Notes under the pieces: model-generated
Seen by the model: only the letters and a program-made list of their open reading frames with translations
Told to the model about the DNA's origin: nothing
Databases searched by the model: none
NCBI RefSeq assembly: GCF_000285495.1
Contig: NZ_HE610979.1
Coordinates: 141,150 to 205,149 of the forward strand
Length of the DNA: 64,000 nt
Direction: 5' to 3'
DNA from: Oceanobacillus massiliensis str. N'diop
Lineage (GTDB): Bacteria > Bacillota > Bacilli > Bacillales > Amphibacillaceae
Program-made: the position numbers and the translations under genes
Shown: one piece after another, positions 52,153 to 62,193 of the stretch
Layout: each line of letters opens with the position of its first letter
How positions within the stretch are numbered: the stretch's first letter is position 1

Positions 52153-52467
52153 TATTATACATCAAGAGAGTCTATAAATGTCTATATGTGCTTTTTATCC
52201 TAATTTTTGAATTGAAACTCAATGATATATAGTAAAAAAATATATTATAGAATAGTTAAAAATGTATTCTTGCGTCAAATCGTTCTCCCTTTTGCCAAAC
52301 GATTAAACCCTATTCGCAAAACTGCACCTCCTTTATCTACTTCTCCATTACTCACAAAGTCAAAAATCTCTATAAACACACCTAAAATTTCTCCCACATC
52401 TCTAGTCCCAACATAAAAATAACCATCGAAAATGCCCTAAATAAGCCATTTCCAAGGGTTTCAATTA
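52153..52467. other. Intergenic boundary region with a possible coding remnant
   Basis: This AT-rich stretch separates the defence island from rlmCD. On the minus strand 52275-52436 is open for 54 codons, with a protein-like start DGYFYVGTRDVGEILG and end GGAVLRIGFNRLAKGRTI, but no credible start codon, so it may be a decayed gene. The element boundary at the rlmCD 3' end likely lies here. Nothing else is clear. Confidence 0.4.
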
Positions 52468-53838
52468 TTATTTTAACTCCAGCAGTGCGACCGTTTCAAC
52501 GTGTGGTGTCTGCGGAAACATATCGACTGGCTGAACTTCTTTTGTCTCATATCCTCCGTCTTCAAGAATACGCAGATCGCGGGCAAGTGTGGATGGGTTG
52601 CAGGAAACATATACGATGCGCTTTGGCTGCATATCAAGCATTGCTTGAAGGAAATCCACATCGCAGCCTTTACGAGGCGGGTCTACAACGATAACGTCTG
52701 GATTGATTCCTTTTTCCTTCCAGTCTGGCATTACTTTCTCTGCCTCACCCACAGAGAATTCAGCATTCGTGATGCCATTTAGCTTCGCATTGTTCTTGGC
52801 ATCATTAATTGCTTCTGGGACAACTTCTATGCCGTAAACTTTTTTGGCCTTTTGGGCCAGGAATAGTGAAATGGTTCCGATTCCGCAATAGGCATCGATA
52901 ACCGTATCGTCTTTTCCGATTTTAGCGTACTCCAAAGCCTTGTCGTACAGTGCTTTTGTTTGTACTGGGTTTACTTGAAAGAAAGATTTTGCTGAGATAG
53001 CAAACGTGATGTCACCAATTTTGTCATATATATATTCCTCGCCCCAAAGTACTTTCGTCTTTTCACCTAAGATAACGCTCGTGCGCTGCGTATTGATGTT
53101 TTGCACAATCGATTTTATTTGAGGGAATCGTTCGGTCAACTCCTGGATGATCAGTTCCTTGCCGGGAAGCTTATTCGAGCGTGTTACCAGTACAACCATT
53201 GCCTCATTAGTGGCAAAGCCGGTCCGGACCATAATATGCCGTAATTCGCCGCTATGGTTTTCCTCATTATAGGCCTTGATGCCAATCCGGTTTGCGATTT
53301 CCCTTGTTGCCTTCACCATTTCATTTATGGTTTCATCCTGGATGCTGCAAGTTTCCGTGTTTTCAAGGATTCGATGACTCCGTTTTTGATAGAAACCAGC
53401 AATCAGCTCACCATTCTTTTCTCCGACTGGGATTTGAACTTTGTTCCGATAATGAAATGGATTATCCATGCCAATAATCGGATGTACCGGAACATGATCT
53501 AAATGCGCAATCTTTTTCATCACATTTTTCACTTGATTCTGTTTCATTTCCAGTTGAAGCTTGTAGCTCATGTGTTGAAGCTGGCAGCCGCCGCAATGGA
53601 TGTGGCAGGACGCTTCCACTCGTTCAGGGCTCTTAGTCTTGAGTTCGAGCATTTTACCGAATCCAAAATTCTTGTTGGCTTTCACCACCTTGACTATAGC
53701 TTCCTCACCAGGTAATGCATTAGGGACAAACAATGGATAGCCATTGATTTTTCCGACACCATTTCCTTCATGTGTCAGATCCTCAAATGTCAGCGTAATC
53801 GTATCGTTTTTCTTCACTGGAGCTGTATGTTTCGCCAT
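52468..53838 (-). CDS. rlmCD: 23S rRNA (uracil-C5)-methyltransferase
   Basis: This 456-residue RumA/RlmCD-type enzyme has an N-terminal TRAM domain (about 8-65, [14 protein letters not shown]), the Fe-S ligands CHIHCGGC (about 75-82), a SAM region (DAYCGIGT about 320) and catalytic [10 protein letters not shown] (about 405). In Bacillus it methylates 23S U747 and U1939. It is the first host gene beside the foreign DNA, and the insertion lies at its 3' side. Confidence 0.95.
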   Translation of the reverse strand: MAKHTAPVKKNDTITLTFEDLTHEGNGVGKINGYPLFVPNALPGEEAIVKVVKANKNFGFGKMLELKTKSPERVEASCHIHCGGCQLQHMSYKLQLEMKQNQVKNVMKKIAHLDHVPVHPIIGMDNPFHYRNKVQIPVGEKNGELIAGFYQKRSHRILENTETCSIQDETINEMVKATREIANRIGIKAYNEENHSGELRHIMVRTGFATNEAMVVLVTRSNKLPGKELIIQELTERFPQIKSIVQNINTQRTSVILGEKTKVLWGEEYIYDKIGDITFAISAKSFFQVNPVQTKALYDKALEYAKIGKDDTVIDAYCGIGTISLFLAQKAKKVYGIEVVPEAINDAKNNAKLNGITNAEFSVGEAEKVMPDWKEKGINPDVIVVDPPRKGCDVDFLQAMLDMQPKRIVYVSCNPSTLARDLRILEDGGYETKEVQPVDMFPQTPHVETVALLELK

Positions 53839-53993
53839 TTATATCTTCCTTTTATATACAAATATTATGGTTCCTATCTTACCATATTTATGGGATGGTA
53901 TATATCCATACCCCTATTTGATGTGGTTAGTATTTTATGCAGTTGAATTGTAATTTAGCCAATTCGACAAATTTCGGGGAGTGACAGGCACCT

Positions 53994-54021
53994 AAAAAGG
54001 AAGACTTAGTCCAAGTCTTCC
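53994..54021 (-). terminator. Intrinsic terminator of dgkB overlapping its last codons
   Basis: GGAAGACTT (53999-54007) pairs with AAGTCTTCC (54013-54021), followed on the minus strand by a U5 run. The stem uses the final codons and stop of dgkB. Confidence 0.8.
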
Positions 54022-54920
54022 TGTCTTTGGATGAATTCTTCTGGTACGCAAAACTCGATATGCTGCTGCAGGTTAGTGAATTCCCCTGGAAGCAGTCCAC
54101 CATATTCTCCATCAATATTCAATTGCATCTTATCGTCGGTATGGACTTTTATATGCCTTGCCTGCGTGTACATGATGTTCTTGCTTTTCAGATGTTCTCC
54201 CCTTACTGCCAAGGTTGCAATCTGAATGAATTCTGCAAGATTCGTCTTCTTCAGAATAAGCAAGTCAAAAAATCCATCATCCATTTTAGCTTCTGGTGCA
54301 AGTTTTTCAAAGCCGCCAACTGAATTCGTATTGGATACAAGGAAAAGCATGATATCTTCTTCCAGTACTTGTCCATCGTATTCGATTTTGACCCGCGATG
54401 GCTTCAAGGATGGAAGCATCTCAATCCCCTTCATATAATAAGCCAATTGCCCAAGTACCGTTTTTAGCTTACTTGGTACATCATAGGATAGTTCTGTCAA
54501 TTTCCCGCCACCAGAGATATTCATGAAATAATGATCATTTACTTTACCGATATCCAGCATCATGGATTTTCCTGATAAGATGACATCCACAGCTTTATGG
54601 ATATCCCTTGGAATATGCAATGCTCTGGCGAAGTCATTGGTTGTTCCTGCCGGGATTATACCAAGCTTAGGGCGTCGCTCATATCCTGCAAGACCGTTGA
54701 TCACTTCATTAATCGTGCCGTCGCCGCCAGCAGCTACCACAAGATCATGCCCGCGCTCCACAGCCTGTTTTGCGGCTTCAGTTGCATCACCCTCACAGGT
54801 GGTTGCATGTGCGGATGCTTCATAACCTGCCACTTCAAATTTCTCTAAAATAGCTGGCAGTGCTTTCTTTATTGCTTCACGCCCAGAAGTTGGATTATAT
54901 ATTATTCGGGCCTTTTCCAT
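54006..54920 (-). CDS. dgkB: Diacylglycerol kinase (DgkB-type)
   Basis: This 304-residue lipid kinase of the DAGK/YegS group has NPTSGRE at the start, GGDGTINEVINGL (about 65) and IPAGTTNDFARAL (about 92) nucleotide-binding motifs. It phosphorylates diacylglycerol from lipoteichoic acid synthesis back to phosphatidic acid. The gene lies in the conserved rlmCD-dgkB-gat order. ATG 54920 follows a GGAGG-type site. Confidence 0.93.
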   Translation of the reverse strand: MEKARIIYNPTSGREAIKKALPAILEKFEVAGYEASAHATTCEGDATEAAKQAVERGHDLVVAAGGDGTINEVINGLAGYERRPKLGIIPAGTTNDFARALHIPRDIHKAVDVILSGKSMMLDIGKVNDHYFMNISGGGKLTELSYDVPSKLKTVLGQLAYYMKGIEMLPSLKPSRVKIEYDGQVLEEDIMLFLVSNTNSVGGFEKLAPEAKMDDGFFDLLILKKTNLAEFIQIATLAVRGEHLKSKNIMYTQARHIKVHTDDKMQLNIDGEYGGLLPGEFTNLQQHIEFCVPEEFIQRQEDLD

Positions 54921-55041
54921 TTCAGTTCCTCCCCCAATACGTCACTATAAAGGGTTTCTCAATTTTTAAGTTTTATTAACACCTAATCAATATCATAGAC
55001 CTTTTTGCCGTTTTTGAAAAGGTTTATATATACATATATGG

Positions 55042-55069
55042 AGGCTGCCATTTCTGAAAATGACAGCCT
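55042..55069 (-). terminator. Hairpin after gatB
   Basis: AGGCTG (55042-55047) pairs with CAGCCT (55064-55069) with an inner CATT/AATG extension. The U tail is poor. Confidence 0.55.
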
Positions 55070-55081
55070 GCAAGGTGGATT

Positions 55082-56512
55082 TTATCTATTATTCAGTTCT
55101 TCTGCAAGAATCTTATTAACGAGCGGCGGGTTAGCCTGTCCCTTGGTTTCCTTCATGATTTGTCCAACAAGGAAACCTTTGGCCTTCCCTTTTCCATTTT
55201 TAAAATCAATAATCGATTGCTCATTATTATCTAGAATCTTATTGACGATTTCTTTCAGTTGTTCAGGGTCAGATATCTGGACGAGTCCCTGATCCTTAAC
55301 AATTTTATCTGGGTCCCCGCCTTTTTCAACTAGTTCAGCGAATACCTTCTTCGCAATCTTGGAAGAGATGGTTCCATCTTCTATGAGCTTAATCATTTTC
55401 GCCAATGCTTCAGGCGTAAGAGCTAATTCCTGAAGCTCTTTGTAATGCTTGTTCATGTAGGCAGATACTTCACCCATCAGCCAATTGGATACCTGTTTGA
55501 TATCTGCTCCCTGATTCACTGCCGCTTCAAAGAAATCGGACATTTGCTTGGATGCTGTCAGCACATCTGCATCGTACTCAGATAATCCAAGATCTGAGAT
55601 ATAGCGTAATCTGCGTGCATCCGGAAGCTCTGGAATTTCGCTGCGGACGCGTTCTTTCCATTCTTCATCAATATATAATGGAACGAGGTCTGGTTCAGGG
55701 AAGTAACGATAGTCATCTGAACCTTCCTTGACACGCATTAGAATGGTTTCTTTTGTCTTTTCATCATAGCGGCGTGTTTCCTGAAGGATTTCTCCGCCTG
55801 TAAGCAATACCTTTTCCTGACGTTTCTCCTCAAACTCAAGTCCCTTTTGTACATAGGAGAAGGAATTGAGGTTCTTCAGCTCTGCTTTTGTACCAAACTT
55901 CTCCTGGCCGATTGGTCTTAGAGAGATGTTGGCATCACATCGCAGGGAACCTTCCTGCATTTTCACATCGGATACACCTGTATATTGAATGATATTTTTC
56001 AGTTTTTCCAAATATGCATATGCCTCTTCCGGGGAGCGCATATCGGGTTCTGACACGATTTCGATTAATGGTGTACCTTGTCGGTTAAAGTCAACATACG
56101 AATAGCCATCTTCACCATGTGTCAGTTTACCGGCATCCTCTTCCAGATGAAGCCGCGTTATGCCGATGCGCTTTTTCTTGCCATTGACTTCAATCTCGAT
56201 CCAGCCATGTTCTCCAATCGGCTGATCAAATTGCGAAATCTGATAGGCTTTTGGGTTATCCGGATAGAAATAGTTTTTACGGTCAAATTTTGTGTCGGTT
56301 GCAATCTCACAATTAAGTGCCATTGCCGCCTTCATTGCAAAGTTTACCGCTTCTTCGTTTAAGACCGGCAATGTGCCCGGGTATCCAAGGTCAATTGGGT
56401 TTACATTCGTATTCGGATGGGATCCGAATTCATTTACACTCGGGCTGAATATTTTTGAGTCAGTTTTTAATTCTACGTGTACCTCTAGTCCAATTATTGT
56501 TTCAAAATTCAT
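55082..56512 (-). CDS. gatB: Asp-tRNA(Asn)/Glu-tRNA(Gln) amidotransferase subunit B
   Basis: This 476-residue subunit shows IGLEVHVEL at the start, [12 protein letters not shown] and [10 protein letters not shown] (about 120), and a C-terminal GatB/Yqey helical domain (about 330-476). It phosphorylates Glu-tRNA(Gln) and accepts ammonia from GatA. The start ATG overlaps the gatA stop in TAATG. Confidence 0.96.
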   Translation of the reverse strand: MNFETIIGLEVHVELKTDSKIFSPSVNEFGSHPNTNVNPIDLGYPGTLPVLNEEAVNFAMKAAMALNCEIATDTKFDRKNYFYPDNPKAYQISQFDQPIGEHGWIEIEVNGKKKRIGITRLHLEEDAGKLTHGEDGYSYVDFNRQGTPLIEIVSEPDMRSPEEAYAYLEKLKNIIQYTGVSDVKMQEGSLRCDANISLRPIGQEKFGTKAELKNLNSFSYVQKGLEFEEKRQEKVLLTGGEILQETRRYDEKTKETILMRVKEGSDDYRYFPEPDLVPLYIDEEWKERVRSEIPELPDARRLRYISDLGLSEYDADVLTASKQMSDFFEAAVNQGADIKQVSNWLMGEVSAYMNKHYKELQELALTPEALAKMIKLIEDGTISSKIAKKVFAELVEKGGDPDKIVKDQGLVQISDPEQLKEIVNKILDNNEQSIIDFKNGKGKAKGFLVGQIMKETKGQANPPLVNKILAEELNNR

Positions 56513-57975
56513 TAGTTGGCACCTCCAAGCTGAGGTCGTTGTTTATGATGTTCTGTTGCCTGTTCAAATGCATGTGCTGTACGGAATACGGTACTTTCAT
56601 CAAAGTATTTTCCGATAATCTGCAATCCGATTGGAAGACCTTCTGCAGAAAAACCGCACGGAATGGAGATTCCCGGAACACCTGCAAGGTTAACTGGGAT
56701 TGTCAGGATGTCATTGGCATACATCGTTAATGGATCGTCCGTTTTTTCTCCAACTTTAAAGGCTGGTGTCGGAGTGGTTGGTCCAATAATGACATCATAT
56801 TCTTCAAAGATTTTATCAAAATCATTTTTAATCAATGTACGTACTTTTTGCGCCTTCTTATAATAAGCATCATAATAGCCGGAGCTTAACGCAAACGTTC
56901 CAAGCATGATTCGGCGTTTTACTTCTTGTCCAAATCCTTCACTGCGGGATTTCTTGAACATATCAATCATATTATCGGCATTTTCACTGCGCACACCGTA
57001 ACGGACACCGTCAAAACGGGCCAGGTTAGCAGAGGCCTCAGATGAGGAAAGCAGATAATAGGTTGCTACAGCATATTTGGAATGCGGAAGCGATACCTCT
57101 TCCCATGTTGCACCCATTGATTCATATACCTTCAATGCTTCCAGGACAGATTCCCGTACTTCCGGGGCTACCCCTTCAGCAAGATATTCTTTTGGAACGG
57201 CAATCTTTAGACCTTTCACATCACCTGTTAAAGCTTCTGTATATGCTGGAACATCGACATTGGCACTAGTTGAATCCATTTCGTCATGTCCTGCAATTAC
57301 TTCCAGCACGCGGGCATTATCTTCAACTGTACGGGTAATCGGTCCAATCTGGTCAAGGGATGAGGCGAATGCCACAAGGCCGAAACGGGAAACACGACCA
57401 TAGGTAGGCTTCATTCCGACAACACCACAGAATGCTGCAGGCTGGCGAATCGAACCACCTGTATCAGAGCCTAAGGAAAATAATACTTCCCCTGCCGCTA
57501 CTGCCGCCGCAGAGCCACCACTGGATCCTCCTGGGACATAATCTGTATTCCAAGGATTTCTTGTTGGATTGTAACTGGAATTTTCATTAGAAGAACCCAT
57601 TGCGAATTCATCCATGTTGAGCTTTCCGATAGTAACGATTTGTTGCTGATTCAATTTCTGTACAACCGTTGCATCATATAAGGGATCAAGAAAATTATCC
57701 AGGAATTGGCTCGCACAAGTCGTGCGCAGGCCCTTTGTCATGATATTGTCTTTAATACCGCTTGGAATCCCAAAAAGGTCAGCTCCGGCACCAGATGCGT
57801 CCAGTTCCTTTGCCTTGGCACGTGCAGCTTCCTCATTCAGCGTAAGAAATGCATGAACTTGATCGTCTACCTCATTAATTCGCTTATAGGATTCATCTAC
57901 CAAATCCAGAACGGTGATTTCTTTATTATGTAGCTTTTCTTCTAACTCTTTTATCGTGTGGTCAAATAATGACAT
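56512..57975 (-). CDS. gatA: Asp-tRNA(Asn)/Glu-tRNA(Gln) amidotransferase subunit A
   Basis: This 487-residue amidase-signature enzyme has the catalytic Lys in GIKDN (about 79) and the Ser-cis-Ser-Lys region [14 protein letters not shown] and [12 protein letters not shown] (about 150-178). It releases ammonia from glutamine and channels it to GatB. It lies between gatC and gatB with tight spacing. ATG 57975 is the start. Confidence 0.96.
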   Translation of the reverse strand: MSLFDHTIKELEEKLHNKEITVLDLVDESYKRINEVDDQVHAFLTLNEEAARAKAKELDASGAGADLFGIPSGIKDNIMTKGLRTTCASQFLDNFLDPLYDATVVQKLNQQQIVTIGKLNMDEFAMGSSNENSSYNPTRNPWNTDYVPGGSSGGSAAAVAAGEVLFSLGSDTGGSIRQPAAFCGVVGMKPTYGRVSRFGLVAFASSLDQIGPITRTVEDNARVLEVIAGHDEMDSTSANVDVPAYTEALTGDVKGLKIAVPKEYLAEGVAPEVRESVLEALKVYESMGATWEEVSLPHSKYAVATYYLLSSSEASANLARFDGVRYGVRSENADNMIDMFKKSRSEGFGQEVKRRIMLGTFALSSGYYDAYYKKAQKVRTLIKNDFDKIFEEYDVIIGPTTPTPAFKVGEKTDDPLTMYANDILTIPVNLAGVPGISIPCGFSAEGLPIGLQIIGKYFDESTVFRTAHAFEQATEHHKQRPQLGGAN

Positions 57976-57989
57976 CTAAGGTTACCCTC

Positions 57990-58280
57990 CTATTCCAATA
58001 TTGATGGTACGCGGAACTGTCCTTCCTGCTGGTCAGGAGCATTTTTCAGTGTTTCCTCGTGTGTAATCCACTCTCTAGGCTCGTCCTTGCGCATAACATT
58101 TTTTAAATCAAGGACATGTGTCGTCGGCTTGACGCCTTCTGTATCCAATTCATTCAATTGTTCAGCATAGTCGATGATTGCACTTAATTCGCTGGCCATC
58201 TTGCCAACTTCCTCATCTGTTACGGCAAGTCTCGCCAAATGGGCTACATGCTTTACTTGCTCTTTTGAAATTTCTGCCAT
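57990..58280 (-). CDS. gatC: Asp-tRNA(Asn)/Glu-tRNA(Gln) amidotransferase subunit C
   Basis: This 96-residue small subunit carries the expected [10 protein letters not shown]-terminal helix and the C-terminal REDEP-type segment (MRKDEPRE). It stabilises the GatA-GatB complex. First gene of gatCAB; start ATG 58280 after GGAGGT. Confidence 0.95.
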   Translation of the reverse strand: MAEISKEQVKHVAHLARLAVTDEEVGKMASELSAIIDYAEQLNELDTEGVKPTTHVLDLKNVMRKDEPREWITHEETLKNAPDQQEGQFRVPSILE

Positions 58281-58420
58281 TGGTTATACCTCCAAACCGA
58301 AGTTTTATATATGTGGTACTTCATTTTCTCATTTCATTATTATAACACTATTGATAATAGCAAAGATAGCCACTTGTAGGCAAATCTTGTCCTATCCTGA
58401 CCAAATTCCTGCCGTAATAT

Positions 58421-58452
58421 AATAAAAATCCACTTCTAGATTATAGAAGTGG
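58421..58452 (-). terminator. Intrinsic terminator after putP
   Basis: A perfect 9-bp stem CCACTTCTA (58430-58438) with TAGAAGTGG (58444-58452) is followed on the minus strand by ATTTTTATT. Confidence 0.8.
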
Positions 58453-58460
58453 ATTCGATA

Positions 58461-59984
58461 TTAATTCTCTTTACTGATTTTAGCTGCCTGGTCAAACTCT
58501 GCTTCTATTTCTGAATCAGGCCTGCCCAGTAAGCTAACGACTACGATAGCAATAAGACTGAATAAGAATCCTGGCAGTAATTCATATAGATCAAATATAC
58601 CGCCTGAAAGGACATCTCCCCAGACAATAACGGTTACAGCACCAACTAGGATTCCTACAAGTGCACCGTTTCTGGTTATGCCTTTCCAGAATAGCGACAA
58701 GAGGATCAATGGCCCAAATGCTGCCCCGAATCCAGCCCATGCATAACTAACAAGGTCCAGTACAGAACTATCCGGATTCATTGCAATGATTACTGCTATA
58801 AGAGCAATGACTACTGTTGCAATTCTTCCTATCCAAACAAGTTCTACTTCGGAAGCTTTTTTACGGAAAATCGCTTTGTAAAAATCTTCCGCAACTGCTG
58901 AAGAAGATACAAGTAATTGGGAATCAATTGTACTCATAATTGCTGAAAGTATCGCAGCTAACAAAATACCGGCAATTACCGGATGGAATAATAGCTGAGA
59001 AAAGGCAATAAATATTTTCTCAGGATCGGCTAATACTTGTAAACCGTTCTCTTCCACCACTTGTATCCCAAATCCGCTCAGTACGGAAACATCCTGCGTA
59101 CTGATGAAAGCCAAACCAACAAAGCCTGTAAATATAGCACCATATAAACCTAGCACCATCCATACGGTACCGATAAGACGTGCTTTAGGTACGTCTTTTG
59201 CAGAACGCAATGCCATAAATCTAACCAGTATATGCGGCTGGCCAAAGTAGCCAAGTCCCCATGCCAATGAAGATAAAATGGCAATGATTCCAATACCTTG
59301 AACCATATTCAGATGTGTAGGATCGATTTCCCCTACAGCCTGTACTGCAGATTCCCATCCACCCATTTGAGTGAGGGCAACAATCGGGACAACGATTAAT
59401 GCCAAGAACATAAGCAAGCCTTGGATAAAATCTGTCCATGCTACTGCAAGGAATCCACCGAGCAATGTGTAGCCAACTACTACAATAGCTCCAATCCACA
59501 ATGCTGTCTGATAAGAAAGTCCAAATGAAGCTTCAAAGAGTTTCGCTCCTGCTACCATCCCTGAAGAAGTATAGAATGTAAAGAATAGTAGAATAACCAA
59601 AGCAGATAAAACGCGGAGGATATGTGACTTATCTCTGAATCGATTTTCCAGGAAATCCGGAATTGTAATCGAGTTGTTCGAAACCTCTGTATAAACACGC
59701 AAACGCTTTGCCACAAATTGCCAGTTCAAGTACGCACCGATTGCCAGACCGACTGCCATCCAGGCCTCTGACATACCTGTAGCATAAATCGCACCCGGCA
59801 GACCAAGCAAGAGCCATCCGCTCATATCCGAAGCTCCAGCACTCAGCGCAGCAACTCCCGGTCCGAGACTTCTTCCTCCCAAAACATAATCAGATAAATT
59901 ATTAGTTCGGTAGTACATAATGACACCAATTGCAAGCATCGCTATCAAATAAACTATAAATGTTATTAATGTTGTAAGACCCAC
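58461..59984 (-). CDS. putP: Sodium/proline symporter (PutP/OpuE type)
   Basis: This 507-residue sodium:solute symporter has about 13 hydrophobic segments, the signature GGRSLGPGVAALSAGASDMSG (about 36-56) and AILSAIMSTIDSQLLVSSS (about 343) with conserved Asp and Ser residues that bind sodium. It imports proline for nutrition or osmoprotection. GTG 59984 is the start. It follows the small membrane protein gene by 3 bp. Confidence 0.94.
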   Translation of the reverse strand: MGLTTLITFIVYLIAMLAIGVIMYYRTNNLSDYVLGGRSLGPGVAALSAGASDMSGWLLLGLPGAIYATGMSEAWMAVGLAIGAYLNWQFVAKRLRVYTEVSNNSITIPDFLENRFRDKSHILRVLSALVILLFFTFYTSSGMVAGAKLFEASFGLSYQTALWIGAIVVVGYTLLGGFLAVAWTDFIQGLLMFLALIVVPIVALTQMGGWESAVQAVGEIDPTHLNMVQGIGIIAILSSLAWGLGYFGQPHILVRFMALRSAKDVPKARLIGTVWMVLGLYGAIFTGFVGLAFISTQDVSVLSGFGIQVVEENGLQVLADPEKIFIAFSQLLFHPVIAGILLAAILSAIMSTIDSQLLVSSSAVAEDFYKAIFRKKASEVELVWIGRIATVVIALIAVIIAMNPDSSVLDLVSYAWAGFGAAFGPLILLSLFWKGITRNGALVGILVGAVTVIVWGDVLSGGIFDLYELLPGFLFSLIAIVVVSLLGRPDSEIEAEFDQAAKISKEN

Positions 59985-59987
59985 TCT

Positions 59988-60092
59988 TTACTTTCTCCTC
60001 TCTGTGAATACGGTAATGATTGATAATAAAAGAACAATTGGCATTGGTATAAACAACCAAAACCATGTTGCCCCCCTGATTGCATACTCCAT
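59988..60092 (-). CDS. Symporter small accessory protein
   Basis: This 34-residue single-span membrane protein starts MEYAIRGATWFWLFIP with a hydrophobic stretch at 12-29 and ends ERRK. It has a strong AAGGAGGAAGAGG site before ATG 60092 and ends just before putP. Tiny proteins of this kind are encoded beside sodium:solute symporters and are thought to modulate or stabilise them (known annotation class). It is easy to miss by length filters. Confidence 0.75.
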   Translation of the reverse strand: MEYAIRGATWFWLFIPMPIVLLLSIITVFTERRK

Positions 60093-60422
60093 TTCCTCTT
60101 CCTCCTTTTTATTCTGTCTCGTTTTCTTTTTGAGTGAAACTTTACTCATGCGCCTAAATTATGATTTCATACATTACACTTATTTTCAAGTCGAGAAAGC
60201 TATTACACCGCCATTTTCAGCGGATTTCCAATTTGATTTATGACTATATTCAGCCATATATTTATATTATTATTCGTATACCTCCATGAGCATCATCTAG
60301 TTCTCTTAGATCAAAAAATGCTATAGTATTATCTTTATTCCTTCCTATCCCTTCAATTTTTCCTAACCAAAAAAATTATTTAAAAAAATTATTTTGATAA
60401 TTCAATTTTCCCTTTAAATGGT
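60093..60422. other. Intergenic region upstream of the putP operon
   Basis: This AT-rich 330-bp region holds the putP promoter area. A TTGAAA (minus strand, 60184-60189) might be a -35 element, but no matching -10 at good spacing is convincing. There is no gene I can support on either strand. Confidence 0.4.
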
Positions 60423-60459
60423 AAAAAAATACCCGGAACAGGTTCCAATCCGTTCCGGG
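60423..60459 (-). terminator. Intrinsic terminator after the peptide gene
   Basis: A perfect 8-bp stem CCCGGAAC (60432-60439) with GTTCCGGG (60452-60459) is followed on the minus strand by TATTTTTTT. Confidence 0.85.
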
Positions 60460-60504
60460 CCAATCCATCATATAGTAATAGGGTAAAAAACAAATAATCG
60501 TAAA

Positions 60505-60639
60505 TTAGATTTCGTCAATAATAACTGTTTTGAAAATGCTTGGTTCTTTATCCATAGTAAGATCTATTGGATTTGATGTGAAGACAATTCCACCAACTAA
60601 AAGAGCACCCAATGAAAGCCCTGCTAATAACTTCTTCAT
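60505..60639 (-). CDS. Candidate RRNPP signalling propeptide
   Basis: This 44-residue peptide has an N-terminal signal sequence (KK, then LLAGLSLGALLVGGIVF) and a short polar C-terminus (PIDLTMDKEP...DEI). It starts 26 bp after the regulator stop with a strong GGAGGGGAG site and ends before a terminator. Size and gene order match the NprX/PapR-like class, in which the C-terminal 5-10 residues are exported, processed and re-imported to bind the regulator. Confidence 0.7.
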   Translation of the reverse strand: MKKLLAGLSLGALLVGGIVFTSNPIDLTMDKEPSIFKTVIIDEI

Positions 60640-60664
60640 ATTACTCCCCTCCTTCAAGGAAAAA

Positions 60665-61942
60665 TTAAATATTAGAAATTTGCTCATAGGCAAAGTTAGC
60701 CTCTTTGTAATATTTCGTTGCATCTTTATATTTGTTCAATTTCTCATAATGCTTTGCTATAAGTTCAGCAAAGATAACAATACTTGCGTAATCTTTATGA
60801 CTTTTTAAATATGGAAGGAATTCTTTAACTACTAGCCTTTCAAATTTACTATATTGTTCACTTAATAAGTAATTATAGGTATGGATAATATAATAGAATA
60901 ACTTATACTGTTCTAAATCGTCTAACTTAGATATTAACTTTAGTCCATAATCAATACTTTCTTTGGCCTCTTCAAATTCTTTAATATTATAATATTCTCT
61001 TACTAAGGAGGCTAAAGTTTCTACCTTTTCTCCAATATAAAGTTCATCATCATCAATTATTTCTTTATAGTGCTTTATTGCCTCAATAGACTCACCTTTT
61101 GAAGAATAGAGATAACCTAGGTTCTGGTTAGTAAGTTGAATCAACTGTTTATTTTTCTCTAATTTACCCAAATGAAGTGCCAAATTAAAATTTTTAATTG
61201 CTTTATCATATAATTTAATTCTTCTATAAGAAATACCTAAAATATTGTGACATTGAGTACAACGAATAAAATTATATTGTCTCATGTAAACTTCTAATGA
61301 TTTATTAGCATATTCAATTGCCTCTAAAGTATTTCTAAGTTTGCTGTGTGTGATTGCTATTATATACTTAAGATCTGCAATTTCTTTTTCTTCTATGTCG
61401 ATTTGAAATATTTTTTCCTCTGACAACTTATACATATAAAGAGCTTGGTTAAAATCACCATTTACAGAAATATAATTACCTCTAAATTTATACCAGTAAA
61501 ACTGCTGTTGATTATCGAATTGACCTGATATTTCATTCAACTCATTAATCTTTTTTAACGCCTCATCATATTCACCCAGAATCAGGAAGTATCTTACCTT
61601 ATGGATTTCAAACATCATCATGCTTTCCGATATGTTCTTATCCATTAGTTCCTGTATTTCCTGATAGGTGGCGATGATTTCTTCTTTGTTGTTTACCTCG
61701 AACAGCATGCTGTACCATTGCTTGCATTTTTCCTTAATGACTTCTTCCTGGCTGTTGTCGACTTCAATTCCTAGGCGGTTGCATAAGAGCTGAATAATCT
61801 CGGGACTTGCCTGGGTCTTTTGATTTTCAATTTTTGATAAATAGGATACAGAAACGATCCCTTCAGAAAGTTCCCCCAAAGTCATCTCCTGTTTTGTACG
61901 CTGTAATTTAATGAATGATCCTATCTCTATCAAAATACCCAC
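60665..61942 (-). CDS. RRNPP-family transcriptional regulator (XRE HTH plus TPR repeats)
   Basis: This 425-residue protein has an N-terminal HTH (TLGELSEGIVSVSYLSKIENQ, about 21-41) and many TPR-like helix pairs from about 80 to 420, the NprR/PlcR architecture. Binding of a re-imported peptide normally changes DNA binding. A 44-residue secreted-peptide gene follows directly. The first codon is GTG at 61942, or TTG a few codons later. Its target genes are unknown. It stands between camS and putP. Confidence 0.8.
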   Translation of the reverse strand: MGILIEIGSFIKLQRTKQEMTLGELSEGIVSVSYLSKIENQKTQASPEIIQLLCNRLGIEVDNSQEEVIKEKCKQWYSMLFEVNNKEEIIATYQEIQELMDKNISESMMMFEIHKVRYFLILGEYDEALKKINELNEISGQFDNQQQFYWYKFRGNYISVNGDFNQALYMYKLSEEKIFQIDIEEKEIADLKYIIAITHSKLRNTLEAIEYANKSLEVYMRQYNFIRCTQCHNILGISYRRIKLYDKAIKNFNLALHLGKLEKNKQLIQLTNQNLGYLYSSKGESIEAIKHYKEIIDDDELYIGEKVETLASLVREYYNIKEFEEAKESIDYGLKLISKLDDLEQYKLFYYIIHTYNYLLSEQYSKFERLVVKEFLPYLKSHKDYASIVIFAELIAKHYEKLNKYKDATKYYKEANFAYEQISNI

Positions 61943-62079
61943 CCTATCATCAAATTCAGAAATGTTAATCTTAAGGTTATTATATCATAGTTTCGTATAA
62001 TTCATATTGGGAAAATCATAGGGGTAAATAGCGTTTTATCGCATAAAAAACTTTCCAATTTTCCTCAAATAAGAAAATC

Positions 62080-62116
62080 TACCACTTTCCTTCAGTAAAT
62101 TTGATGGAAAGTGGTA
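62080..62116. terminator. Hairpin between camS and the RRNPP regulator
   Basis: TACCACTTTCC (62080-62090) pairs perfectly with GGAAAGTGGTA (62106-62116). On the minus strand it is followed by GATTTTCTTATTT. A plausible camS terminator. Confidence 0.7.
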
Positions 62117-62193
62117 AATTTGTATTGTGAGATATATCTTATGCAAGGTTGCAATAAAGAAATCGATTGGATTGTGCTATAAAGATCCATTAC

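Noticed and set aside
52222-52416. Plus-strand 64-residue ORF beside rlmCD
   Set aside because: Low-complexity composition and no ribosome-binding site.
60004-60243. Plus-strand 79-residue ORF upstream of putP
   Set aside because: It overlaps the well-supported minus-strand 34-residue gene and has no ribosome-binding site.
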